Of a stretch of 64,000 bases of DNA, positions 30,963 to 41,531 are shown in pieces. How positions within the stretch are numbered: position 1 is the stretch's first letter; the number at the start of each line of letters is the position of its first letter. Origin of the DNA: Mantis religiosa (taxonomy: Eukaryota > Arthropoda > Insecta > Mantodea > Mantidae); contig CM060953.1 of the NCBI GenBank assembly GCA_030765055.1, positions 186,023,268 to 186,087,267 on the forward strand, written 5' to 3'. Below the pieces are notes generated by a model, which did no database searches, had not been told where the DNA came from, and saw only the letters and a list, made by a program, of their open reading frames with translations. The position numbers were made by a program, and so were the translations under genes.

Positions 30963-32900
30963 TGGCATTGAATTTTTCAGTCTGGCTCTACCCTTTCATA
31001 GTGCGTCCTACACACGGCTAGTGGGAAAGAACAATTAATTTCAATTTATTGTACCTAATAGTGGTCCGAACTATAAAGCCCGGGCCTGAAAGTACTTACA
31101 GCATAGTAAGTCGTCATTAAGGTAGTTGTCTCATATGTTTATGAGAACTCCTAGTGGTTTACCGGGAGAAACACGAGTCAGATGGAGAATTTAATGTCAT
31201 ATCGGCACGTTGGCCATAGTAGCACAATGGTAGTGCGGCTGGACGGAAACCAGAAGATCCGTGGTTCAAATCCCGGCTGTTGAATTTTTCAGTCTGGCTC
31301 TTCCCCTTCATAGTACGTCCTAGAGATGGCTAGTGTGAAAGAACAATTAATTTCCATTAATTGTACCTAATAGTGGTCCGAACTATATAGCCCGGGCCTT
31401 ATAGTACTTACAGCATAGTAAGTCGCCATTAAGGTAGTTGTCTCATATGTTTATGAGAACTTCTAGTGGTTTACCGGGAAAAACACGAGTCAGTTGGACA
31501 ATTTAATGTCATGTTGGCACGTTGGCCATAGTAGCTCAAATGGTTAGAGCGGCTGGACGGAGACCAGAAGATCCGTGGTTCAAATCCCAGCTATGGCATT
31601 GAATTTTTCAGTCTGACTCTACCCTTTCATAGTGCGTCCTACATACGGCTAGTGTGAAAGAACAATTAATTTCCAATAACTGTAACTAATAGTGTTCCGA
31701 ACTATAAAGCCCGGGCCTTAAAGTACTTACAGCATAGTAAGTCGCCATTAAGGTAGTTGTCTCATGTGTTTATGAGAACTCCTAGTGGTTTACCGGGAAA
31801 AACACGAGTCAGTTGGACAATTTAATGTCATGTTGGCACGTTGGCCATAGTAGCTTAACGGCTAGAGCGGCTGGATGGAGACCAGAAGATCCGTGGTTCA
31901 ACTCCCGGCTGTTTTATTTTTGTGTCTAACTCTTCCCTTTCATAGTACGTCCTACACACGGCTAGTGTGAAAGAACAATTAATTTCAAATAACTTTATCT
32001 AATAGTGCTCCGAACTATAAAGCCCGGGCCTTAAAGTACTTACAGCATAGTAAGTCGCCATTAAGGTAGCTGTCTCATGTGTTTATGAGAACTCCTAGTG
32101 GTTTACCAGGAAAAACACGAGTCAGTTGGACAATTTAATGTCATGTTGGCACGTTGGCCATAGTAGCTTAACGGCTAGAGCGGCTGGATGGAGACCAGAA
32201 GATCCGTGGTTCAACTCCCGGCTGTTTTATTTTTGTGTCTAACTCTTCCCTTTCATAGTACGTCCTACACACGGCTAGTGTGAAAGAACAATTAATTTCA
32301 AATAACTTGACCTAATAGTGGTCCGAACTATAAAGTCCGGGCCTTATAGTACTTACAGCATACTAAGTCGCCATTAAGGTAGTTGTCTCATGTGTTTATG
32401 AGAACTCCTAGTGGTTTATCGGGAAAAACACGAGTCAGTTGGAGAATTTAATGTCATGTTGGTACGTTGGCCATAGTAGCTCAATGGTTTAGAGTGGCTG
32501 GACGGAGATCAGAAGATCCGTGGTTCAAATCCCGGCTATGGCATTACATTTTTCAGTCTGGCTCTACCCTTTCATAGTGCATCCTACACACGGCTAGTGT
32601 GGAAGAACAATTAATTTCCAGTAATTGTAGCTAATAGTGGTCCGAAGTATAAAGCCCGGGCCTTAAAGTACTTACAACATAGTAAGTCGCCATTAAGGTA
32701 GTTGTCTCATGTGTTTATGAGAACTCCTAGTGGTTTACCGGGAAAAACACGTGTCAGTTGGACAATTTAATGTCATGTTGGCACATTGGCCATAGTAGCT
32801 CAATTGTTTAGAGCGGCTGGATGGAGACCAGAAAATCCGTGGTTCAAACCCCCGCTATGGCATTGATTTTTTCAGTCTGGCTCTACCCTTTCAATACTAA
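30963..32900 (+). repeat. T3 tandem array: six ~315-bp units each with a tRNA-like sequence
   Basis: The landmark cagaarats (anticodon 3' side) recurs at 31251, 31565, 31883, 32196, 32510 and 32829, spacings 314, 318, 313, 314 and 319. Each unit has a spacer with tagtggtccgaactataaag and gcatagtaagtcgccattaa, then gtggtttaccgggaaaaaca, gtcagttggacaatttaatg, the tRNA-like cloverleaf, and the tail attgaatttttcagtctggc. Units 3 and 4 share a variant tRNA (gcttaacggctagagc; cccggctgttttattttt), so local duplication or conversion has occurred. Intact acceptor complementarity is kept in some units and lost in others (unit 1 ends cggctgttgaa). Confidence 0.95.
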
Positions 32901-33005
32901 GGTACATTCAGCTTTTCTTTTACACAAATACACCACTTCGACACGTCTCTGCATTTTCCTTTAAGACTCTGTAGCACGCATCCTTTGTACTGCTATAACA
33001 TTTAT

Positions 33006-33006
<1 letters not shown>

Positions 33007-33083
<77 letters not shown>
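33007..33083. repeat. (CA)n microsatellite
   Basis: About 38 uninterrupted CA dinucleotides. Open frames across it (poly-TH, poly-CV) are artefacts. Confidence 0.98.
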
Positions 33084-33085
<2 letters not shown>

Positions 33086-34640
33086 GTCCACCTTTTACAT
33101 AGACTTTTCCCAAATTCTGAACAAAACTCGATATTCAAACGAAAACTGCTACCTGCCCGTTCCACGGCCTGCCGACTCCTTATCACGGAGCTTGAAACTT
33201 ACCACACTCGAGCTGAGCAGCACACTGTACAACTTGCTGAATCTGGCCAAATCACTACTACTGAATATGAGCCTTGTATTGTCCCTTATATACCCACCTG
33301 GCGCGGTACATCTTTCTGGAACCAGAAGCCTCTGGAATTGCAGTCCAGAAAAGCGTTAATGCGCAGTAATAATAGGACACACGTCCTGACGTCAGCTGTT
33401 CTTGGGTGCGTGTTACTTTCTCACAGCAGACTTAGCGTTCGCCGATGTGGCAGTGCTATATATTTAAATAATTAACTGATCTAAAGGGGTTTACACGATA
33501 CATAACCTTAAAATCCCCTTCATTTCAAAATAATTTTGTGTAAATGGTAACCTAAGGCAAAATTTGCACACAAGAATTGAATCTAGATACCTTTAAAGCA
33601 TATAAACTACTTTAAATAATCTTTTCTATAGTATGAGATGCTTCAGAGATATTGATTATATTGGCTTGAATTTTTCAATTGTAATTTTTAAAGTATCATC
33701 GCTACTCAGTTGTTTCTTTTGGAACAAGCATTGCATTACAATGTCAGCATATAGAAACTGGCTCTTAAACATCTGACTATCACCATTACCTTTGAAGCTA
33801 CAATGAAATCTGGAACAAGGTATGTTTTGAGTCCTTTCCTCGTGTATTTCGAAATACACTTCTTCAAAAATATTTTCCAGAGGCTATATAAAAGAGAGTG
33901 GGTAAGAGGGACATGTAAATTCAGCATTACTTTACCTTTTCCTCCTCGCAAATCGTCTCTTGGCCGCCTCTAGCTGTGGCATAACTTTATAAAAGTTTCT
34001 CTGTCAATTAACCTTATTGCCAATTAGCTTATAAAGAACAAGTGACATGTAAAACTGCTCTGAAAAGAAGAACGTCGCGATTGAAGCCATGCCCCCAAGA
34101 ACTGTGTAAAAAAAGGAAGCACTCGATAGTAAAAAGAGGAAGAGAAGCTGAATGGAGAAAGGCGCGACTGAGAAAGGAAGCGATGTGGCAGCAGGTGACC
34201 CGGATCGATTAAGGTGAAGAGAAAAGAAGATCTATTTTGTCGAGAAGATTTTGGAGTGCCATATTGGAACCAGCACTTGGGAGATGTGTAGGGAAAATAC
34301 AGAGTGATCCAACGTTCCTCAGAAACACTACAAGGATTCAAAAACATCTGAAAAACATTTCCTCTACCGCATTCAGTGAGATAATTTCTCATCCACTTCA
34401 AACTGCATTGCATCTCGCAAGAAAGCTACTTGGCATAGTTCAAGGCTTTATGTAAGGTGTTAATTTATATTCCGACCAGGTCTTTCAGAAGTTGCAATCT
34501 ATTCTTAATTCCAGATTTTTGATTTAGAGTTATACATTTTTTGTTCCTGGAGGAGAAATCATGAACCTCCCGAGGTTTAAGAGATACTTCTGTTCATTTT
34601 TCAATTATTTTGTATAATCTTAGAGCTTTACCAGTTTAAC
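33084..34640. other. Stretch with no recognised gene
   Basis: Several short frames (33656-33951, 34024-34413, 34237-34455) overlap in opposite strands with no recognisable family. Confidence 0.4.
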
Positions 34641-34787
34641 TATAGTGTGATCCAAATAAATCTGAACCACTTCTATAGGCCATAACTTTTGAAGCAATAC
34701 TAGGACTCACGTGCAACTTTGGGAGAATATAATACACAATTGGGAGATTACATTACACTATTTACATCTCAGAGAAAATGTTGGAAG

Positions 34788-36111
34788 CCGGGGCGGTCCC
34801 TCCATAAGGTTGCACGTTTGCGCTACACCCACTGATTCTGAAAGTACAACAGGTGCATTTTGCACATTAAAGCTGTACTCGTTTTCATTGTTTTATATAC
34901 AAACATGTTTCAATTACGCTTATCGTCTGTAGCTGCCCATGACCGCAGAAGTCGAAATAAACAGTGATTAGCTGTAGGAGCCGCAGGTTTGCAGTGAAGA
35001 GTTAACCTAAGATTTCGCCCAAATGTTGGCTCTCTGAGGGGGTTGCGGGAAGGTGAAGAGATGGCAGGGGCTTCTTATACATTGCTTAAATGGAGGTTTA
35101 TAAACCTAGCTCCTCCTACTCTTAGCAACGGCTATAGCGTGACCTTCAGGCTTAGCTTCTGTGTGCTCTGCTTTTGGAACACAGGGAGAATTTAATTAAA
35201 TGAATGGAGGTTATTCAGAAGAGAGCTCTATTAAACAACAGCGCCACACTTGTTCAGGCTTCTGGGTTTATGGCCACTTTGAAAGATTACAATTTTGTAT
35301 TCTGGCTGTCTTTCTTCTACAAGATCATGCCACATGTGGACATTTTGTACAATCAGCTGCAGAAACGAGACTGCAATGCAACATTTGCCATCGTCCAGCT
35401 AAACGTATTTAAAAGGGAAGTGCAAAAGGTAAGAAATAGCGTGGATATCGAGGAACACAAAGAAACTGCAATTAAGAGGAGAAGAATAGAAGATCATGAT
35501 GTGAAAAGAAGAGAAGCTCTTGAAGTATGTGACATTCTTAGATAAGCAAAGGACAGATTTAGCTTCACGGGGCATCTGGTAGCCTCAACTTTGTTTCATC
35601 AAGAAAATTTCTAAGACATTTCCAGAGGATTCTCTTAGAGAAAAAATAAGGTTCTATCCTTTTATCATTGGACCAAAAATTCGTAGAGAACTGACTGTAA
35701 CTTACATTCGAGAGTAATTTTGTGGAATTTCCGGCGCTTTGTGCTTGATGGACTTCAATAAGGAAAACAATTTATGTGCTACATTCAGCGAATATGTCAA
35801 ACTCCATCGAGTACTGTTAACTATGCCAATGTCTACTGCTGAAGCAGAATGCTGTTTCTCAACTTTAAAAAGAATAAAAACTTTTCTTAGGAACACAATG
35901 TCACAGGACCGATTGTCAGCATTAGCAATGCTTTCAATTGAGCGAGATTTTGTTATGAAGATCAGCGACTTCAACGCAAAAGCTATCGAGAGATTCGCCA
36001 GGTCTAAGGAGAGTAGAGCAGAGAATCTGAATAAATAGCTGAGTCATTACTACTCTGTATTTTATTTTTCATTTGTGCACCACCAATAATTTAACCCACC
36101 AGCCGCCACTG
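34788..36111 (+). mobile_element. hAT element (1324 bp) with 8-bp target-site duplication
   Basis: Flanked by a perfect 8-bp duplication gttggaag (34780-34787 and 36112-36119), the length diagnostic for hAT. The termini are ccggggcggtccctcc and, on the other strand, cagtggcggctggtgg. The duplicated octamer is part of the host DDE transposon sequence (compare aaatgttgtaagtgtcctcc at ~14975), confirming the insertion point. Confidence 0.9.
35204..36038 (+). pseudogene. hAT transposase fragments (ZMYM1-like type)
   Basis: The upstream piece 35204-35545 has SATLVQASGFMATLKDYNFV, then FWLSFFYKIMPHVDILYNQL. The downstream piece 35739-36038 has LLTMPMSTAEAECCFSTLKR and RNTMSQDRLSALAMLSIERD, the C-terminal hAT dimerisation domain. 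The DUF4371-like N-terminal region and much of the catalytic core are deleted, and frames are broken between. It is a non-autonomous internal-deletion copy; the element at 48078 keeps a different portion. Confidence 0.8.
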
Positions 36112-36384
36112 GTTGGAAGTTTCCTCCACCAACACCTATACATGTTTGTACTCGTCTCACCATATTCTCTGAAGTTTTACGGAGAGTATCCTCGCCAATG
36201 TTACTTATTTCGGTTCGAATGGATTCCTTGAGAACATCAATTGTCCGCGGCCTGTTCTTGTACACTGTATTCTTTACATACCAACACAAGAAAAATCCGG
36301 TGAGGTTAGGTTAGGGGATCTGGGGGACCACAGACCTTTTGAGGCTATTCCATTAAGAAAGAAACTAGTTACAATTCCCATGGT

Positions 36385-37026
36385 AATATTGTGGGATGTC
36401 TCAGGCGGTTTCGTCTGTGACCCGCATTCTGGAGGCTAGGGTTCGATTCCCGTGGCCGACTTACCTGACCCAAAGGTTTTTTCAGGGTTTTTCCGCGTCG
36501 CTAGGCGAATGCTGTGTAGGTTAATTACATCGCCCGAATTTCCTGTCCCTTCATTTCATCTCCATTATCATTTCATATCATCTCTCATCTGCTGGTCTCT
36601 TTCAGGGTAGAAGTGTCGGCGGGTGTCTCGGCGGTGCATGGCAGGATGATATGCTCTGAGGAAAACTATTTCCTCCTCCGGTAGGCCGGTTGCCAGTCTC
36701 CCCTCCTCTGATGGGACCATTTCGGGACCGCCAGCCAGGGACCTTGGGGCTCGGATCGCCTGCCTTGGGACCATTAGGGCTCGGCTGCTGGGGTCGTTGC
36801 CGTCCCGCTGTAGGGGAGCGAGTACATTGTCCTGGCCTGTCGGGGGAAGTCTAAAGCCAAGTAAACTGTAGGGACCCTGCCCTCTGTACTGTCGTGGCTC
36901 CTTGGGACGGCCGCCGTCTGTCTCCTTCACCTCATTCTTCCTCGCGGGGGTGCCCCGCTTGGGGGCATAGGAACAATGGGCCCAGCATGGTGGCCTAAGT
37001 ACCGAATCTCCTCTATAAGTTAATCC
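36385..37026 (+). mobile_element. SINE-4, near-complete reference copy
   Basis: A 642-bp insertion bounded by near-identical 12-13 bp duplications (caattcccatggt at 36372-36384, caatcccatggt at 37027-37038). The head has gtctcaggcggtttcgtctg and B box gggttcgattccc. The body has gtggccgacttacctgaccc, cagggtagaagtgtcggcgg, accctgccctctgtactgtc and ccttgggacggccgccgtct. It ends in gttaatcccaat. It is long for a SINE, so the tail may derive from a partner LINE. The 189-codon reverse frame 36568-37137 is mostly a chance frame through this SINE. Confidence 0.85.
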
Positions 37027-37417
37027 CAATCCCATGGTGTCATTAGATGTATGGCACGTTGCTCCATCTTGCTGGAAATAACCTTCTCTCAATTCGATAT
37101 CATCCAGCTGCTCCACAAATGTCTTGAAGATACCCATATAAACTTCAGTGCCTACAGTCGTATCAAAGAAAATGGGACCAACGATACATAGATGCTGGTG
37201 GATGACACTTCCAACATTTTCTCTGAGATGTAAATAGTGTAATGTAATCTTCCAGTTATGTATTACATTACACAGATCAACTTATTCACGGTTTCGTCTG
37301 TGGACTGCATTCGGGAGGCCTGGCTTCAATTCTGTGGCCGACCTACCTGACCCATTGTTCTTTTCGGGGGTTAACCACACCCCCCAAATGTCCTGTCCCT
37401 CCATTTCATCTCCATTA

Positions 37418-38363
37418 CACTGGGAAACCAAAAAATAATTGTTGAATATTTCGAGCACTTCATGAGGGAATTCCTACTAATTTTGGGTTGAGAAAAACAA
37501 ATATGACAATGAAACATTTTTATTATCTCTAGTTTCTATGACATACACAACGTGGAAGTATTACATATTAACGGATTGAGAGAAAAGGATACATTTTAAT
37601 TATATACATGTCAACAACAATGAAAGTGCATTTGATTTTTAACTGGTAATTACATGTTAAGAGTTCTAAGTTGCTGGAAAAATACTTTGCAGATAGTCAT
37701 GTCTGAAGAGAATCACGTGGTGGCCTATTGACTTCGTCGTCTTTTAGCTTACCTCTTGTGATGGAGTTCCGCAGAATCCCTATACAAAGACCAACAGTAA
37801 TCCGCAAGCATTACTTCATTCCAACGGCCCTGATATCTTTGTTCATAACAGAAATGTCCTGATGGAATCTCTCCCCATGTTCATCACTAACAGCTCCACA
37901 ACTAGGAGGGAAAAAGTCTAGGTGGGAGTGGAGAAAATGGATCTTAAGGGACATGTTGCATCCAAAGTTACGGTATATTTGCAGGAGGACTGTCACAAAA
38001 TACTTGTAGTTGTCATCTCTTTTGTTGTCTAAAAATCCATGAACAGCACCCTTGAAGGCTTAGTCAAATGCAGGATCCTTTACAAGTTCTCTTATTTGTG
38101 GTCCGACAGAAATACATTTCTTAACTTTTGCATCACTTAATTTCCAAAATTTCTCTCTGCTTGTGTTTTGTTATTTGACAGGTGTGCCAACTCCCAAAAA
38201 AATTTTCCCCAAAATTAAAATCTTCACTCTGAAAAATGAAGTGTCACTTTATCTTTAAAACAAGAGCTAATCTATCATTTTATGGTGCTTTTTTAATTCA
38301 GTAGATGGGAATACATGTAAATACACTATTTTTAAGCCCGAACACTTCCATTGTTTCCTAGTG
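37418..38363 (-). mobile_element. CACTG-ended DNA transposon (CMC/Chapaev-like, tentative)
   Basis: The insert begins cactgggaaacc and ends tttcctagtg, i.e. an inverted terminal CACTRGGAAAC. It is flanked by the 3-bp duplication TTA (37415-37417 and 38364-38366), and the interrupted SINE-4 reads through once it is removed. CACTR ends with a 3-bp duplication are those of the CACTA/Mirage/Chapaev group. At 946 bp with a fragmentary gene it is a deletion derivative. Confidence 0.75.
37760..38165 (-). pseudogene. C-terminal fragment of the protein of the CACTG-ended element
   Basis: Minus strand: REKFWKLSDAKVKKCISVGP, QIRELVKDPAFD, a stop, AFKGAVHGFLDNKRDDNYKY, then NMSLKIHFLHSHLDFFPPSC and GAVSDEHGERFHQDISVMNK, then after a frameshift RYQGRWNEVMLADYCWSLYR before the stop. 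I know the HFLHSHLDFFP..GAVSDEHGERFHQDI block as a recurrent uncharacterised protein in insect genomes, usually without a transposon class. Its position here between CACTR ends ties it to that element. One internal stop and one frameshift, so non-functional. Confidence 0.7.
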
Positions 38364-38639
38364 TTATCATTTCACATAATCTGTCATCTGGAGGTCTATT
38401 TTCAGGGTAGAAATGTCGGCGGGTGTCTCGGCGTTCTATGGCAGGATGATATGCCCAGGACTCCGGTCCCGCCTGGTACTGCATTGCCTTTGCGGGATAC
38501 ACTGTCATGACCCTTTCGGACCGCCGCCCTCTGTCTCCTCTCTCCTCATACTTCCTCCTGGGATGCCCAACTTGGGGTACAAGAGACCAAGACTCCGTGC
38601 CGAATCTCCTCTGTAGCGTAACCCAATCTACCGACTACA

Positions 38640-39655
38640 AATATCTGCTCACAATTCCTTTTCTCTTGTCATATCATGTCGTCATATCTCTGTTACAGGA
38701 AACATTACAACGGTATCCTATCACTAACAAGACTTGGTTTTTCTCCTCCTTGGCAACAGATCCTCTCTCGTTGCTAGCGTTCCTCTTTTGTTTACGTTAT
38801 TTTTCGCTGCTAGTTTGTTATTTGATATCATCCCTTTTGTTTTTAGTTACATCTTGAAATTTTATTTGGTATTTTCATTATTATCTACTGTATTTATGAG
38901 TGCTGTTTTATTAAAATATATTCATTCTGATCTTTTTTTTTTTCTTCTCCTCTTGAAATGACTGTATATAAATTACTGGGTAACGAAATGTTTTCCTTTG
39001 CCTTCCTTTAATAACTTCTTACTAATATGTTTTGTTACTTTATTCTGTTTTGTTTTAGTACGTTCTCAATTATTATTTGCCTTATACGCTTCAGTTATTT
39101 GTTTATGTAAGCGATTTTGAAGATAATTTCAGAGGTAATAAATGTCGAGATATAGTTCTTAAATGGTAGGTTATTTTATTCCTTTTTCATATGATCATAG
39201 CGGTAATTTGAATTCTCGGTAATCAATGCTTGTGACAAAATCTACCTGCGTATTTGGTCTATTTTACTAAACATGGTAGAACGCATGAAAAAAAGAGTAC
39301 TTTATCTTTATATATATTAACACAGACATGCGATATTGTCGTATTTCCTGATTTCGCCACTTAAATCCTACCTGGGGCTTCACCGATTTACTTCCAAAAT
39401 ATTTCTGAATACATTTTAAGATTTACTGCTTGCGTCAGCAGTGTATGGGCAGCAAGTTATTAAATCTCAAGGTCCACAACCAGAACGTATAGTCAAAAAT
39501 CAATCCAGCACCAGTTTGAATTACCTTTTACCATAAGTGGAGACTTTTGGATAACAGTTTAGAGAAGATAACAGATCTGGAGTTGGTTGCTGAGAATTTG
39601 AATCTAATTTCTTAGTTCACTACCGTAATGTTTTGAATTGCGCTTTGTAAGAGTT
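38640..39655. other. T-rich stretch with no recognised gene
   Basis: The frames at 38507-38961 are hydrophobic because of the T-rich composition. No family recognised. Confidence 0.4.
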
Positions 39656-40372
39656 TAATTGTACCCATTTGAAAATCATTTTATTCATCGCCCGATATGA
39701 CTTAACTTTGGAGGTTTTCTCTTATCCTGAAAGATAAATGTCTGGTAACTCTAAGCTCTATGTACCCTGTACTCATTTGAACATCATTTCATTCATCGTC
39801 CGATATGACTTAACGTTGGACGTTTTCCTCTATTCTGAAACATCAATGTCTGGTAACTCTAAGCTCTATGTACCCTGGACTCATTTGAACATATTTTCAT
39901 ACATCGTTCGACATGACTTAACGTTGGTGGTTTTCCCTTATCCTGACAGATGAGTGTCTGGTAATTGTAAGCTCTATGTACCCTGTACTCATTCAGCATC
40001 TCATTCATCGTCCAATATGACTTAACGTTGGAGGTTTTCTCTTATCCTGAAAGATGAATGTCTGGTAATTGTAAGTTCTATGTACCCTGTACTCATTCAG
40101 CATTTCATTCATCGTCCGATATGACTTAACGTTGGAGGTTTTCCCTTATCCTGAAAGATGCATGTCTGGTAACTCTAAGCTCTATGTACCCTGTACTCAT
40201 TTGAACAGATTTTCATACATCTTCCGATATGACTTAACGTTGGAGGTTTTCCCTTATATTGAAAGATGAATGTCTAGTAACTCTAAGCTCTATGAACCCT
40301 GTACTTATTTGTACATCATTTCATTCATCGTTGGATATAAGTTAACGTTAACGTTGGTGGACGTAAATTATA
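39656..40372 (+). repeat. SINE-2 tail array (about 6.5 units, no head)
   Basis: Tandem units of the same 108-bp sequence as at 28.6 kb (tcctgaaagatgaatgtctg ... gatatgacttaacgttggag), some with a short deletion (actcattcagcat for actcatttgaacatcat). It starts in mid-unit and ends in the normal SINE-2 3' end (gttggtggacgtaaatta). No tRNA-like head is present, so the array is separated from its SINE or the head has been lost. Confidence 0.9.
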
Positions 40373-40872
40373 AAGTAAAGCCAGAGTCAGGGCATGTCTA
40401 GAGACTAAAAACGAAAAATGTCGACTACAGAGAATCGAAACAAGGACCCTTGGAATAATAACCAGATATTAACAGTTGAACAGTTAAGTTGCGAGATCAT
40501 TTTTGTTCTGTTATTTTGAGTTATCAGTAATGATTGTAGAGTCGCAAGTTAGTTATTTTTATTAGTAACTCCGTATACTCAATTAAGTTAATTTTTATAA
40601 ATAATCAACTATAAGGTTTTCCTATTTTCCTGTGTTTTATATTTGTTTCAGTGTTATTACATCAAACAAAACGCTACCGCTTTTCATTACGTGACTTGCA
40701 TGTTCAGTGAGCATTAAAAATCGATGTAATCTCTAGTGGTTTCTAAAAATAAATGTTTATACCGTGACGCTACCCTTGGAGTGAGGCACATCTAATGAAA
40801 ACGCTATTCATACCGTGTCCATTCATATAATGGCCATGTTCCCGTGTCCTGTAAACACAGTTTTTTTATAAC
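40373..40872. other. Stretch with no recognised gene
   Basis: Nothing recognised. Confidence 0.4.
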
Positions 40873-40874
40873 TT

Positions 40875-41098
40875 TAATATGTTTTAACCTGACAGGTCAT
40901 ATCGTACCATAAATGGATTACTGAAATGATGCATAAATGTGTCCGGAATGGATAGAGCTTAAATTACGTAACATTTCTCTTCTCAGGATTGGGGAAAACT
41001 CCGGATAAATTCTGATCCAATAACTCAACCCAAACGTGATTCGAACTCAGGACCTCTTGAATATAAGGCAGTCACGCTACCCCACACCACAAAGATGG
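40875..41098 (-). mobile_element. SINE-2 copy, diverged
   Basis: Minus strand: decayed head with B box gagttcgaatcacg (written gtgattcgaactcagg on the plus strand), gttattggatcagaatttat and the tail ccatttatggtacgatatga. Single tail. Confidence 0.7.
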
Positions 41099-41164
41099 GA
41101 TATAAATATACGAGGCGTGTCGGTAAAATAAGGTCTCCCAGGCGCTCGAGCCGTGAGGAACGCT

Positions 41165-41415
41165 AAAAAATGAAATAAAATGTGTAGTGTTTAACGCCCG
41201 CTTTTACTACATACGGCACCGCAGGCGGTGACACTGATGATACATGAGATGAAGATGGAGCATCGGTGGAATGAGATGGCGGGGGAAACCGGAGGTCCCG
41301 GAGAAAACCCGCCCCAGCGCCGTGTTGTCCACCACAAATCTCACTTTGCGGTCGCCTGGGTTCGAACCCGGTCCGCCTTGGTGAGAGACAAGCGGTCTAA
41401 CCACTGAGCCACGGC
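41165..41415 (-). mobile_element. SINE-1 copy in M4 5' region
   Basis: 251 bp flanked by an 11-bp duplication tgaggaacgct/tgaggaatgct (41154-41164 and 41416-41426). The minus strand shows the tRNA-Glu-like head (gtggctcagtggttagaccg; ggttcgaaccc). Poly-A-like start ataaaatgaaat. Confidence 0.9.
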
Positions 41416-41531
41416 TGAGGAATGCTACTACGCGAAATCCGGCAACACTGGCATGTAGCTTGGTTTCACCCCTTCAAATCACTACAACGAACACGTTGTA
41501 ACCATTTGTCTTGTCTGGGCAGCCGTTTGCA

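Larger units (their letters stand above)
34641..37190 (-). mobile_element. DDE transposon interrupted by hAT and by SINE-4
   Basis: Host pieces are at 34641-34787, 36112-36384 and 37027-37190, collinear with the fragment at 14862-15480. Terminal tatagtgtgatccaaataaa lies at 34643. Its coding parts read on the minus strand: FVEQLDDIELREGYFQQDGA followed by TCHTSND (the QQDGA catalytic-Asp block, ~37040-37145), and NTVYKNRPRTIDVLKESIRT, NIGEDTLRKTSENMVRRVQT (~36130-36270). A hAT element occupies 34788-36111 and SINE-4 occupies 36385-37026. A further inverted scrap of the same terminus lies at ~37186-37262. Confidence 0.8.
37283..38635 (+). mobile_element. Second SINE-4 copy, split by a CACTG-ended transposon
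   Basis: 37283-37417 carries the SINE-4 head (cggtttcgtctgtggactgc, ggccgacctacctgaccca) up to catttcatctccatta. The copy resumes at 38364 with ttatcatttcacataatctg, cagggtagaaatgtcggcgg and gaccgccgccctctgtctcc, and ends near 38635. The intervening 946 bp is a DNA transposon. Confidence 0.8.

Noticed and set aside
32920..33359. Two open frames (88 and 124 codons) across 33.0 kb
   Set aside because: They are carried by the (CA)n microsatellite, translating to poly-TH or poly-CV, with no gene-like flanks.
36568..37137. 189-codon reverse frame
   Set aside because: Only its first ~30 codons are the DDE transposase (QLDDIE...QQDGA); the rest is chance translation of SINE-4.
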